DNA of 64,000 nt, taken from Halorubrum xinjiangense. Lineage in GTDB: Archaea; Halobacteriota; Halobacteria; Halobacteriales; Haloferacaceae. Numbering within the stretch: the stretch's first letter is position 1; each line of letters begins with the position of its first letter. The stretch is from NCBI RefSeq assembly GCF_900102375.1, contig NZ_FNBO01000008.1:89524-153523 (forward strand). Direction: 5' to 3'. The notes below the pieces were generated by a model, which was not told where the DNA came from, did no database searches, and worked only from the letters and a program-made list of their open reading frames with translations. Made by a program: the position numbers and the translations under genes. Positions 47,469-56,775 of this stretch are shown piece after piece.

Positions 47469-48263
47469 ATGGAGGCGCCGCTCGAAGAAATCGAGTTTCT
47501 CGCGCGCTCGACGAACCGCGTCGAGGTGCTACGGCTGCTGGCGACCCGGCCCCGCACTCGGGGAGAACTCGCGGCGACGACCGGGGCGTCGCAAGCGACG
47601 CTCGGTCGGGTCCTCGAGGACTTCGCCGAGCGGTCGTGGGTCACGCGGGAAGGCGGGAAGTACGTCGCGACCGCTACGGGGGAGCTGGTGGCGGACGGGA
47701 TCGACGATCTCGTCGCGGTACTGGAAACCGAGGGGAAACTCCGCGACGTGGTCGCGTACCTTCCCACGGCGGAGTTCGGATTCGACCTCCGTCATCTCGC
47801 CGACGCGACGGTCACGGTGCCGAGTCGGACCCGACCGAGCGCGCCCCTTCAGCGCGTGCTCGAGGGCATGGAAGGTGCGACGACGCTGCGTGCGGTCTCG
47901 CACACCCTGAACGAGCAGAGCCTCGCCACAGCGCACAGCCGCGTCACCGGTGGTCGACAGACGTTCGAGGCCGTGCTCTCGTCGAGCACGCTCGAGGCCC
48001 TCGCAGCCGAGGATCAGCTCTGGGCACAGGTGCGAGCGCTCGCCGACCACGACGACGCAGCGATTCGAGTCGCCGACGGGAGCGTACCGCTTTCAGTCAC
48101 TATCGCCGACGACACGGTGTACCTGCTCGTCCGCGACGAGGGCGGGATCCTCCGCGCGGCGATCCACACCGACGACTCGGCAGTTCGCGATTGGGCCGCG
48201 GAGACGTTTTCGGGCTACTGGGAGCACGCGACGCCGTTCGATCCGACGCCCTTCGAGGCGTGA
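47469..48263 (+). CDS. Winged-helix regulator with FilR1-type domain
   Basis: 264 residues. The N-terminal winged helix (LARSTNRVEVLRLLATRPRTR, ELAATTGASQATLGRVLEDF) is of the ArsR/TrmB kind. The C-terminal ligand-type domain matches FilR1 (ATTLRAVSHTLNEQSLATAH, VYLLVRDEGGILRAAIHTDD). The start is the ATG at MEAPLEEIEF, with TATA TTTATCCG ~30 bases upstream, so the transcript is near-leaderless; the frame starting at 47397 is rejected. It is divergent from the EamA gene and may control it. Confidence 0.88.
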   Translation: MEAPLEEIEFLARSTNRVEVLRLLATRPRTRGELAATTGASQATLGRVLEDFAERSWVTREGGKYVATATGELVADGIDDLVAVLETEGKLRDVVAYLPTAEFGFDLRHLADATVTVPSRTRPSAPLQRVLEGMEGATTLRAVSHTLNEQSLATAHSRVTGGRQTFEAVLSSSTLEALAAEDQLWAQVRALADHDDAAIRVADGSVPLSVTIADDTVYLLVRDEGGILRAAIHTDDSAVRDWAAETFSGYWEHATPFDPTPFEA

Positions 48264-48279
48264 TCTGTCGGCGACCGGT

Positions 48280-48657
48280 CTACCCGTGAAACCGGTACAG
48301 CGACGTGACGTACGGAAGCCGGTTGAGCATCCAGATCGCGACCGGCAGCCCCACAACCGTAATCGCGAGGGCCGACGCCACGTTCGCCCACAGCAGGCTC
48401 AGCCACCAGCCGACGAGGACGAAGTAGATCCCGCGGACGACGAGCGACCGCTGCCCCCGAGCCGAGTCGGGGTCCGAGAGCGACCGCGGCTCCGCGAGGG
48501 TGAGCACCGTCGGCACCAGGTTGATCAGCTTGATACCGATCGGAAGGAAGACGACCGTGACGTTGAGCAACCACGCGGCGTTGACGACGATCGGTGTCGC
48601 CCACCAGCCGACGAAAACGAACCAGAGCGCGCGAACGAGGAGGGACCGTTGTGCCAT
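48280..48657 (-). CDS. YccF domain-containing membrane protein (duplicated motif)
   Basis: 125 residues with two copies of a YccF-like unit: ALWFVFVGWWATPIVVNAAW ... GIKLINLVPTVLTL and GIYFVLVGWWLSLLWANVA ... GLPVAIWMLNRLPYVTSL. Each unit has the landmark F-V-x-G-W-W and a hydrophobic pair. Function unknown in the family. It is separated by 16 bases from the convergent regulator gene. Confidence 0.85.
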   Translation of the reverse strand: MAQRSLLVRALWFVFVGWWATPIVVNAAWLLNVTVVFLPIGIKLINLVPTVLTLAEPRSLSDPDSARGQRSLVVRGIYFVLVGWWLSLLWANVASALAITVVGLPVAIWMLNRLPYVTSLYRFHG

Positions 48658-48982
48658 TGCCGGGAGTAGACGCTCAGGAGGGAAACCCGTGTCGTCGCTC
48701 GCCGCTGCCGTTCCGTGCCGCGGAACGACGAGACATTGTCGATTACATATCAGTATTTCTTAAACGAGGGTTGCGGAGTCGTTGTCGGATCCACGCCCGT
48801 CGTAAACGACGGTGCTCTCGTTGAAGAAAGATAGCCCCACGGGTCGAGCTGACCGACACGATACGACCGGAAGCGCGTTTCCGTCGATCGCCCGCAAGCT
48901 CCCGCTATCGTTCACCGCTACCGCCGGGGAACACGTTCGGGAACGACCCCAAACGGGTCCGGATCGTAGTCGGGCGTGAGCG
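48658..48982. other. Intergenic region, no gene supported
   Basis: 325 bases. The minus strand has an open frame ending LSFFNESTVVYDGRGSDN and then a stop at 48760; it lacks a start of its own and could be a decayed gene end. The region also carries an AT-rich TATTTCTTAAACGAGG stretch (48751-48770) that may be the YccF promoter side. The plus strand leads to the radical SAM gene, whose leader has no clear TATA box. Confidence 0.4.
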
Positions 48983-50089
48983 ATGTTCGACGACCTCGAC
49001 ACGGACCGGCGGCCGCTGGTACTCGTCTGGGAGGTCACGCAGGCCTGCGGGCTCGCGTGTCGGCACTGCCGGGCCGACGCGCGGCCGCAGCGGCATCCCG
49101 ACGAGTTGACGACCGCGGAGGGGAAGCGACTGCTGGAGGACGCCGCCGAGTTCGGTGACGGACAGTTGGTCGTCCTCTCCGGGGGCGACCCGCTCGCGCG
49201 CGACGACCTCACAGAGCTGGTCGCGCACGGCGACGAGTTGGACCTCCGGATGACGATCACGCCGAGCGGGACGCGGTCGCTCACGCCCGAGCGCGTCCGC
49301 GACCTCGGCGACGCGGGGATCGCGCGGATGGCGCTCAGCCTCGACGGACCGACCCGGGAGCGCCACGACGCCTTCCGCGGCGAGGAGAGCTTCGAGGACA
49401 CTATCGAGGCCGCCCGCGCCGCCCGCGACGCCGGGATCCCGCTTCAGGTCAACACCACCGTCTGCGCCGACACCGTCGAGGACCTCCCCGCGATCCGCGA
49501 CCGCGTCCGGGACCTCGGCGCCGTCCTCTGGAGCGTCTTCTTCCTCGTCCCGGTGGGTCGCGGCCGCGTCCTCGACCCGATCTCGCCCGAGCGCGCCGAG
49601 GACGCGATGGCGTGGCTCCACGAGGCCTCGGAGGAGGAGCGATTCGGCGTCAAGACGACGGAGGCGCCGTTCTACCGCCGGGTGGGCATCCAGCGGGCGG
49701 AGGCTGGCGAGACCGACGGATCCGCGCAACGGCGGGGCGGAATCACAGCCGGGCGCGGCTTCGCGTTCGTCAGCCACACCGGCGAGGTGTACCCGTCGGG
49801 CTTCCTCCCCGAGTCGGCCGGGAGCGTCCGCGAGCGGTCGGTCGTCGACGTCTACCGGAACGCGGAGCTCTTCGAGTCGCTCCGGGACCCCGACGGCTTC
49901 TCGGGGAAGTGCGGCGCCTGCGAGTACCGTCACGTCTGCGGCGGGAGCCGGTCGCGCGCGTACGCCGTCACCGGCGACCCGACCGGCAGCGACCCGCTTT
50001 GCCCGTACATTCCGGAGGGGTACGACGGGCCGCTCCCGGAACGGCAGCGAGCGTCTGAGGGCGGCGATCCGCCTGAGCCGGCGGACTGA
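48983..50089 (+). CDS. Radical SAM/SPASM protein (AhbD-like)
   Basis: 368 residues. The N-terminal cluster motif C-x3-C-x2-C (QACGLACRHCRADA) binds the SAM [4Fe-4S] cluster; LVVLSGGDPLARDDL and MALSLDGP are core strands. The C-terminal SPASM-like motif C-x2-C-x5-C (KCGACEYRHVCGG) and a later Cys (SDPLC) bind a second cluster. The FAFVSHTGEVYPSGFLPE stretch is typical of the TIGR04053 group, related to heme b synthase AhbD. Heme synthesis is possible but not shown; no other heme gene lies near. Confidence 0.82.
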   Translation: MFDDLDTDRRPLVLVWEVTQACGLACRHCRADARPQRHPDELTTAEGKRLLEDAAEFGDGQLVVLSGGDPLARDDLTELVAHGDELDLRMTITPSGTRSLTPERVRDLGDAGIARMALSLDGPTRERHDAFRGEESFEDTIEAARAARDAGIPLQVNTTVCADTVEDLPAIRDRVRDLGAVLWSVFFLVPVGRGRVLDPISPERAEDAMAWLHEASEEERFGVKTTEAPFYRRVGIQRAEAGETDGSAQRRGGITAGRGFAFVSHTGEVYPSGFLPESAGSVRERSVVDVYRNAELFESLRDPDGFSGKCGACEYRHVCGGSRSRAYAVTGDPTGSDPLCPYIPEGYDGPLPERQRASEGGDPPEPAD

Positions 50090-50107
50090 GACTGACCCCC
50101 GCCGCGG

Positions 50108-52258
50108 CTAGTCCGGCCGCTCGCCGACGAGCAGTTCGAGGTCGGCGACGTCCCCGGCCGGATCGAAGCCGAACGCCGCGCCGTAGAAGGCGAGCTCGGC
50201 GGCGTGCGCCCGGGCGACGTTGTCGGCGTCGCGGAACCCGTGTCGCTCCTCCGGGAACTCCACGTACGCGTACGGCGTCTCGTTCGCGACGAGCGCGTCG
50301 ATCATCGCCTCGGCCTGCGCGGGCGGGACGACCTCGTCTTCCCCGCCCTGGAGCAGCAGCAGCGGCTCGGCTATCCCCTCGGCGTGTGCGACCGGCGACC
50401 GCGCCTTGTAGACGTCGGCCGCCTCGGGGAGCGGGCCGACCAGCCCGTCGAGGTAGCGCGACTCGAACTTGTGGGTCTCCTCGGCCAGCGCGCGGAGGTC
50501 GGCGACGCCGTAGTAGCTCGCGCCCGCGTCGAACGCGTCGTGAAACGCGAGCGCGGCCAACACCGCGAAGCCGCCGGCGCTGCCGCCCGATATCGCCAGT
50601 CGGTCCGGATCGGCGAGTCCTTCTTCGGCGGCGTACCGCGCGGCGTTCACGCAGTCGAGCACGTCGCGGACCCCCCACTGCCCCTTCAGCGCCTCGCGGA
50701 ACGCGCGCCCGTAGCCGGTCGACCCCCGATAGTTCACCGCGAGCACACCGACGCCGCGGGTCGTCCAGAACTGGACCGTCGACGACAGCGACGCCTCGGA
50801 CCGGCTCGTCGGGCCGCCGTGAACCCGGACGAGCAGGGGCGGTGTCGCGTCGACCGGCGGCTCGACGTCCGGGTTGTGGGGCGGGTAGTAGTACGCGTAC
50901 GCCGTCGCGTCCTCGGCGCCCACGGCGTCGCCGGTCGGGAAGGCGAGCGACTCCGGCTCCGAGACGTACGCGGGGTCGAGGGCGTCGTCGGTCGCCTCGC
51001 GGAGGCGCGTCGTCCCTGCGCCGTCGCCGTCGGGTCGCCACGAGACGACCGCGCTCGGGGCGTCCGTCCGGTGGCCGGCGAAGACGACGCGCTCGCCGTC
51101 GGACCGGACCGAGGCCGGCCGGAAGGAGGTGTACGGGAGCTCCGCGTCCGTCAGGTCGCCCGTCTCCGGGTCGAGCAGCCGCAGGCTCGGTTCGCCCTCG
51201 TCGGTGAGCAGCGTCGCTATCCGCCCGTCGTCGAGGAACGCGAACGTCGACGCGCCGAGCGTCCACATCGGCACGCCGAACGCCGCCGCCGTCTCGCGGA
51301 GGTTCTCGGCGTCCGCGGCCGTCGGAAGCGCGTCGGCGTCGGCGCTCGCACCCTCGGCGCTGTCGTCACCTCCGGACCCGGCTCGGAAGCGGTAGAGGTT
51401 CCACCAACCGGTGCGGTCGGCGGCGGCGTGGAGGACGCCGTCGGGCGACCACTTCGGCGAGACGACCGACTCGTCGGGACCGCCCGCGACGACGCGCTCG
51501 TCCCGGAGACCGCCCGCCTCGTCGACCGCCGCGACGACGAGTTCGGTGCCGTCCCACGGCATGTTCGGGTGGTCCCAGCGCAGGTACGCGATCCGGTCGC
51601 CGTCGGGCTCCGGCCGCGGTGCGGCGTAGAAGTCGTGACCCTCGGCGACGACGACCGGGTCCGCGACGCCGGCGTCCTCGCCGTCCGCGTCGTCCCCGTT
51701 CGGATCGTCTCCGTTCGGATCGTCTCCGTCCGCAACGCCCTCGGACTCCGGACGGAGGGGGAATCGGACCAACTCGTTCCGGGGTTCCTCGTCGGTCCCC
51801 GGTCCCGCGTGTCGCTCGCGGACGGCGTACACCGTCTCGCCGTCAGGGGCCGTCCGCATGTCGGCGTAGCGGTCGGCCATCGGTTCGGGCGGCTCCGGGG
51901 TGACGGGGACCGGTTCCGCGTCGCCCGCGACCGCGCTTCCGTCCGCGGGGAGGCGGTAGAGCCGCTGGTCGTCCATGTTCGCGACGAGCAGCGTCCCGTC
52001 GACGACGAGCAGGTCGCCGCCGCCGTACTGGTGGACCAGCGTCCGGACGTCCAGGTCCGCGGGCGTCACCTCGGTCGGTCCGGCGTCGGGGTCGTCGGTC
52101 GGGGCGCGGCAGACGACGCCGCGCTCGCCCTCTGAGGGGCGGCGTTCGAGCCAGTACACGTGGTCGCCGTCGGTCGCGACTGACGCGAACGACCGCACGC
52201 CGGCGGCGACGTCGTCGGGCGCCACCGGCGAGGGCCACTCGCCGTAGGGTGTCGGCAT
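50108..52258 (-). CDS. S9-family prolyl oligopeptidase-like peptidase
   Basis: 716 residues: an N-terminal propeller (residues ~1-430), then an alpha/beta hydrolase domain. The catalytic triad is visible: Ser in ISGGSAGGFAVLAAL, Asp in LLLQGGEDEVVPPAQAE and His in EERHGFRDADN. The oxyanion/hinge region is LLVRVHGGPTSRSEASLS. It is likely an intracellular acylaminoacyl or prolyl peptidase; no signal peptide is seen. The start is the ATG at MPTPYGEW. An in-frame 15-bp repeat encodes Asp-Asp-Pro-Asn-Gly units near residue 175. Confidence 0.92.
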   Translation of the reverse strand: MPTPYGEWPSPVAPDDVAAGVRSFASVATDGDHVYWLERRPSEGERGVVCRAPTDDPDAGPTEVTPADLDVRTLVHQYGGGDLLVVDGTLLVANMDDQRLYRLPADGSAVAGDAEPVPVTPEPPEPMADRYADMRTAPDGETVYAVRERHAGPGTDEEPRNELVRFPLRPESEGVADGDDPNGDDPNGDDADGEDAGVADPVVVAEGHDFYAAPRPEPDGDRIAYLRWDHPNMPWDGTELVVAAVDEAGGLRDERVVAGGPDESVVSPKWSPDGVLHAAADRTGWWNLYRFRAGSGGDDSAEGASADADALPTAADAENLRETAAAFGVPMWTLGASTFAFLDDGRIATLLTDEGEPSLRLLDPETGDLTDAELPYTSFRPASVRSDGERVVFAGHRTDAPSAVVSWRPDGDGAGTTRLREATDDALDPAYVSEPESLAFPTGDAVGAEDATAYAYYYPPHNPDVEPPVDATPPLLVRVHGGPTSRSEASLSSTVQFWTTRGVGVLAVNYRGSTGYGRAFREALKGQWGVRDVLDCVNAARYAAEEGLADPDRLAISGGSAGGFAVLAALAFHDAFDAGASYYGVADLRALAEETHKFESRYLDGLVGPLPEAADVYKARSPVAHAEGIAEPLLLLQGGEDEVVPPAQAEAMIDALVANETPYAYVEFPEERHGFRDADNVARAHAAELAFYGAAFGFDPAGDVADLELLVGERPD

Positions 52259-52382
52259 GGGTAGTACGGGTGTCGGCACTCAATTAAATCCACGTGGGCG
52301 GAGCGGGCGTGACGGCGACCCGCGGCCGGTCAGCGCGCCGCCCGCCCCCGCGACGGGCACCGTCTCGCGCGGGACCGCCGTC

Positions 52383-53753
52383 TCACGAGTACGCCTCGAA
52401 CTCCCGTCCGAACGCGAGGAAGTAGCCGGTGCCGGCGACGCCAATGACGGCCGCGACGGTGAATGCGACCTCGGGGCTAACGAAGTCCCACAGGTACCCC
52501 CCGACCGCCGCGCTCGGGATCACGATCGTGTTTCGTATCAGGTAGTACGTCCCGGTGACGCGGCCGCCGATCCCCCGCTCCGCCGGCCCGACGATCAGCG
52601 CCTTATGCGACGGCAGCCCAGCGAACCGGAGCCCCGAGAACGCGAAGACGGCGACCATCACGGCCCAGAGCGGCAGCGCCGACCCAGCCAGCGCCGGCGC
52701 GTAGATCAGCACGACTGGGAAGACGGCGTACACCGCGAAGCCGACCGCGACGACCGGCTTCAGGCCGACCCGCTCGGCGAGCTTCGAGGCGGGGACCATG
52801 ATCAGCAGCGCGACGAGCATCTCGACGCCGAGGAGGTAGCCGAAGAAGGCCTGCGGGGAGAGGTCGACGTCATAGGCGAACCCGCCGAGCGCGACGGTCG
52901 TTTCCAGCCCGACCTCGAAGAACTGGGTGACGACGAGGACGAAGAACACGTACACCATCCCGTTCGCGAACCGCACGAGCGTGTCGCCGACGAGCAGCGG
53001 CCGGAGGGGCGCCGGCATCTCCCGGAGGTCCCGCCGGATCTGGTCGAGGCCGGCGAAGGAGCCGCCGAGGGAGTCGTCGCTCGCGTCGTAGAGCACGTGC
53101 TGGACGAGCGTGCCGAGGATCCCGAAGCCCACCGCGACCGCGAGGACGAACTGGAAGCTCACCGTGAAATCGGTTCGGAGCCCGATGAGGACGGCGGCCA
53201 GCACGGGGCCGACGAGGAACGCCGTCCGCCGGAACGTCTCCGTGCTGGCGAACCCCGCGGCCAGCCGGGAGGGGTCCGTCGCCTGCTTCACCACCGCGAA
53301 CGTCGCGCCGAGCCCGAATGACTTCCACGCCTGCGCGAGGACGAGACCGACAAAGATCCAGATCCAGGGGTCGACGGTGAACCCGGCGACGGCGAGCGGC
53401 CCGACGCTCGGCGCGACCAGCCAGACGAGGAAGCCGAGCGTCGACAGCAGACCGAAGAGCGTCAGCGCGTACCGCGAACCGATCCGGTCCGAGACTGCGC
53501 CGCCCGGGTACGGATACAGCGCCGAGATGACGTTCCCGAACGTGCCGAACAGCCCGACGACGAACCCGGACGCGCCGAGCGCGACCATGTACTCCGGGAG
53601 GTACCGGTTCGTCATCTGGAAGCCGAGGCTGAACGCGAACATCGCGACCGACAGCACGAGCACGTCCCGCTCTAACGCGAAGAACCGTCGGAACGCGTCC
53701 AGCGGTCCGGATCCTTCCCCGTCGCTCGCGCCGCCCGCGTCGTCGTCGCTCAC
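52383..53753 (-). CDS. MFS transporter
   Basis: 456 residues with 12 hydrophobic segments and an acidic Gly/Ser/Asp N-terminal leader. The MFS loop 2-3 motif is GGAVSDRIGSRYALTLFG, and loop 8-9 has ASKLAERVGLKP. The start is a GTG. The transported compound cannot be read from the sequence; the family is close to sugar- or drug-type permeases with an unusual gap of ~60 residues between helices 6 and 7. It stands alone. Confidence 0.9.
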   Translation of the reverse strand: MSDDDAGGASDGEGSGPLDAFRRFFALERDVLVLSVAMFAFSLGFQMTNRYLPEYMVALGASGFVVGLFGTFGNVISALYPYPGGAVSDRIGSRYALTLFGLLSTLGFLVWLVAPSVGPLAVAGFTVDPWIWIFVGLVLAQAWKSFGLGATFAVVKQATDPSRLAAGFASTETFRRTAFLVGPVLAAVLIGLRTDFTVSFQFVLAVAVGFGILGTLVQHVLYDASDDSLGGSFAGLDQIRRDLREMPAPLRPLLVGDTLVRFANGMVYVFFVLVVTQFFEVGLETTVALGGFAYDVDLSPQAFFGYLLGVEMLVALLIMVPASKLAERVGLKPVVAVGFAVYAVFPVVLIYAPALAGSALPLWAVMVAVFAFSGLRFAGLPSHKALIVGPAERGIGGRVTGTYYLIRNTIVIPSAAVGGYLWDFVSPEVAFTVAAVIGVAGTGYFLAFGREFEAYS

Positions 53754-53883
53754 GAGCGCACCTCCGGCGTCGTCGGACGGCTGCGATCGTCGACTCCGAG
53801 TCTGGCAGGGGAGCCGAACGCTGGAGCCATACGCGTCGTCCGTCTCGCGTCGTCAAAAAGCCACTCCGTCGGGCGGGACGCCG

Positions 53884-56775
53884 TCACTCTGTGGCCGACT
53901 CGGCCGCCCGAACGAACGCGCGCAGCTCCTCGGTCAAGTGCGGCTCGATCCGCTCGCGGGTCCCGTCGCTCGTGTAGAACAGGCTCGTCTCGACCTGCTT
54001 GTCGGCGAACCACTCGTCGAGGACGTGGTAGTAGACGCTGAGCTGCTTTCTGTACTCCGACTCCGCGCGCCGCGTCGCGTCCGTCTTGTAATCGATCACC
54101 TCGATCCGGTCGGCCGTCTCGTGGACGAGGTCGGCGATCCCGGAGACGGTAACCCGGCGGCCGTCGACGTCTATCGGGAGCGTCACCGGCTCCTCGACGT
54201 GTTTCTCGCCCGACAGCCCGTCGAGCAGTTCGACGATCCGTCGCTCGTGGTCGTTCGACGGCGTCACGTCGTCGCCGAGCGCGTACGCCTCCGCGAAGTC
54301 GTGGACCCGCGAGCCGAAGTCCATCCCCCGGGTCTCGGGTTCGGGTTCGGCCTCGGGGCCGGTCTCCGGCCGTTCGCCACTCTGCTCGAACACCGACTCG
54401 TCCATCAGCGAGTGCGGCGTGTGGCCGATCGGCCCGTCCGGGGCCGTCACCGCGAACGGCAGCTCCGCGTCGGCGGGCTCGCCGCGGTCGAGGGGCTCGA
54501 CGTCCGGCTCGATCTCCTCGACGGCGACCGGGAGCTCCTCGAGGAACGTGTTCGGGTCCTCGCCGGCCGCGAACACGACGTGGCTCTCCGCGCGCGTCAC
54601 CGCGACGTAGAGCAGCCGCCGCTCCTCGTCGTACGCCCGGGGCAGACAGCGCCTGATGACGTCGTGGCGCCAGCTGTCGTACACGTGCGGGTGCTCCGCC
54701 TCCTCCGAGTACAGCTTCCGCTGTCGAAGGCCGACCGGGTCGCGATACTGAATTACGCTTGACCTGCCGCTTCGCGCCGGGAAGCGGCCCGCGTTCATGT
54801 TCGCCATGACGACGATCGGGTACTCCAGCCCCTTCGCGGTGTGAATCGTCTGAACGGTCACCGCGTCGTCGCCCGCGGTCGCGCGGACGTCGACCGTACT
54901 GCCGGTCTCGACGCCGCGCTCGATGTGCCGGATCAATTCGCCCCGGGTCGCCGTCGTCGAGTCGTGGACGGACTGGACCGTGTGGAGGAGCACGTCCGCG
55001 ACGTCGCCCGTGAACCCGTAGCGGTCGAGGACACGACGCGCCACCGCGCCGACCGACGCCAGCTCGCAGAGCTCGTCGCGGAACGCGGCTGGCTCGGCCG
55101 GGTACGACCCCGTCTCGAGGAGGCGGTCGATCTCGTCGAACGCGTACCCGATCCGTTCGAGCACCACCGCCCAGCCGCGGTCGGCGTCCGACTCGAGGAT
55201 CCGGAGCCACGCGAGCAGCAGCTTCGCCGGATCGGTCCGGAACAGCTCGATCCCGCCGTCGTAGGCCAACGGGAAGTCGTACTCGTCGGCGACGTCGAGG
55301 AGCTCCCGGCCGTAGTCTCGCGTCCGCGTGAACACCGCGACGTCGCCGTACTCCGGCGGCCGCGGCTCGCCGTCTTCCCCCTCGACGGCGTAGTCGTTGT
55401 CGCCGACGATCTCCTGTACCTTCGAGAGGACGGCCTCGTGTTCGTCCTCGTGGCGCACCCCCTCGACGACGGTGTTGTCGAAGGCGGCGTTCGAGGAGAG
55501 CTCGACGACGTCATCGAGGTCGGTGTCGACCGCGTCGCCGCTCGCGGCCGGCGTCACGATCGCCCGCTCCGAGAGGTCGATAACGGACTCGGTCGACCGG
55601 TAGTTCTCCCGCAGTTCGATCGTGGTGGGGTCGGGGGAGTCGAACGGAACCCGGTCCGCGTCGTCGTTGAGGTCCGCGGCGAACCGCTCCAGCCGCGCTC
55701 CGAACTCCGTGATGTTGCGCACGTCCGCGTACTGGAACGAGTAGATGCTCTGCTTCCAGTCGCCGACGACGCAGAAGTTGTCGCTCCCGGAGAGCAACAG
55801 GGCGAGCTTGAACTGGACCTCGCTCGTGTCCTGAAACTCGTCGACCATGACGTACTCGAACGACGCCGCCTCGCGGGCGCGCTCGTCCTCGCAGAGGAGG
55901 ACGAACGCGAACAGCTGGAGGAAGCTGAACGAGAGGTAGTTGCGGCGCAGCGCGAAGCGGAGGTACTCGACGTAGACGTCGTGGACGAACGCCTTGAGGG
56001 CCGACCGGTCCTCGTAGAAGACCTGCCGGGCCACGTCGTCGTCGAGCCGCTTCGTCCCCCGGCCGCCGCGGAGCGTCGACTTCGACGGCGCGTCCGGGCG
56101 GTACGCCTTGTCCCGACCGAACCCGCTCAGGTCTCCGCGCAGCTTCGACTGCTTCCGGCCGTCGTTCCGGGGCCGATTCACGTCGTCGAACCGGTCTTCG
56201 AACGCCGCGAAGTCGCCGTCGAGGTGCGCTTCGCCGTTCCGGTACCAGCCGTCTGCCGTCGGGAAGATCCCCTTCGACGCGAGCTCTTCGATCAGGTCGA
56301 GCAGCTCGCCCGGGGCGGAGAGCGCCCGATAGAAGTCGGCGTGTTCCGGGTGGTCGTCGCGGAACCCGCCGAAGAACTCGCGGAACCGCTCGGCCTCGAT
56401 CAGCTCGTCTTCGAGGATCCGCGTCGAGCCCGTGATCCGCTCGTCGAGGCCGAGGTGCGTCGGGGCGGCGAACCCGTGCTCTCGGAGGAGCTCGTGGCAG
56501 TGCGAGTGGAACGTCCGGATCGGCGCGTCGGCCAGCTCTCGCAGGTCGTACGCGCTGTGGTCGACGATCCGCTCTTTCATCTCCGTCGCGGCGCTCCGCG
56601 TGAACGTCGCGAGCAGTACGTCGTCCGGCTCCACGTCCGGCCGGTCGACGATCCGCCCGTAGCGCCGGGTGACGGCGAACGTCTTCCCGGTCCCGGGGCC
56701 GGCGTCGACGAGGTACGGCCCCTCGGTGCTCTCGATGAGCTCCCGCTGGGCGTCGTTCGGCGTCGGCTCGCTCAT
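53884..56775 (-). CDS. AddA-like UvrD/Rep helicase with C-terminal nuclease domain
   Basis: 963 residues, superfamily 1A helicase. Motif I DAGPGTGKTF (24-33), motif II VDEFQDTSEVQ (~310), motif III VGDWKQSIYSF, motif V HTAKGLEYPIVV and motif VI LLYVAVTRAESHV. The C-terminal PD-(D/E)xK nuclease has GIADLVHE and VIDYKTD (~880-895), with QLSVYYHVL after it. The layout equals AddA of AddAB (RecBCD-like) end-resection nucleases. It shares ATGA with the downstream gene in reading direction, so the pair is coupled. Confidence 0.9.
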   Translation of the reverse strand: MSEPTPNDAQRELIESTEGPYLVDAGPGTGKTFAVTRRYGRIVDRPDVEPDDVLLATFTRSAATEMKERIVDHSAYDLRELADAPIRTFHSHCHELLREHGFAAPTHLGLDERITGSTRILEDELIEAERFREFFGGFRDDHPEHADFYRALSAPGELLDLIEELASKGIFPTADGWYRNGEAHLDGDFAAFEDRFDDVNRPRNDGRKQSKLRGDLSGFGRDKAYRPDAPSKSTLRGGRGTKRLDDDVARQVFYEDRSALKAFVHDVYVEYLRFALRRNYLSFSFLQLFAFVLLCEDERAREAASFEYVMVDEFQDTSEVQFKLALLLSGSDNFCVVGDWKQSIYSFQYADVRNITEFGARLERFAADLNDDADRVPFDSPDPTTIELRENYRSTESVIDLSERAIVTPAASGDAVDTDLDDVVELSSNAAFDNTVVEGVRHEDEHEAVLSKVQEIVGDNDYAVEGEDGEPRPPEYGDVAVFTRTRDYGRELLDVADEYDFPLAYDGGIELFRTDPAKLLLAWLRILESDADRGWAVVLERIGYAFDEIDRLLETGSYPAEPAAFRDELCELASVGAVARRVLDRYGFTGDVADVLLHTVQSVHDSTTATRGELIRHIERGVETGSTVDVRATAGDDAVTVQTIHTAKGLEYPIVVMANMNAGRFPARSGRSSVIQYRDPVGLRQRKLYSEEAEHPHVYDSWRHDVIRRCLPRAYDEERRLLYVAVTRAESHVVFAAGEDPNTFLEELPVAVEEIEPDVEPLDRGEPADAELPFAVTAPDGPIGHTPHSLMDESVFEQSGERPETGPEAEPEPETRGMDFGSRVHDFAEAYALGDDVTPSNDHERRIVELLDGLSGEKHVEEPVTLPIDVDGRRVTVSGIADLVHETADRIEVIDYKTDATRRAESEYRKQLSVYYHVLDEWFADKQVETSLFYTSDGTRERIEPHLTEELRAFVRAAESATE

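Noticed and set aside
48764..48911. Minus-strand frame ending in LSFFNESTVVYDGRG
   Set aside because: It looks protein-like but has no own start or promoter and no family I can name; it may be a decayed transposase tail, too weak to list as a gene.
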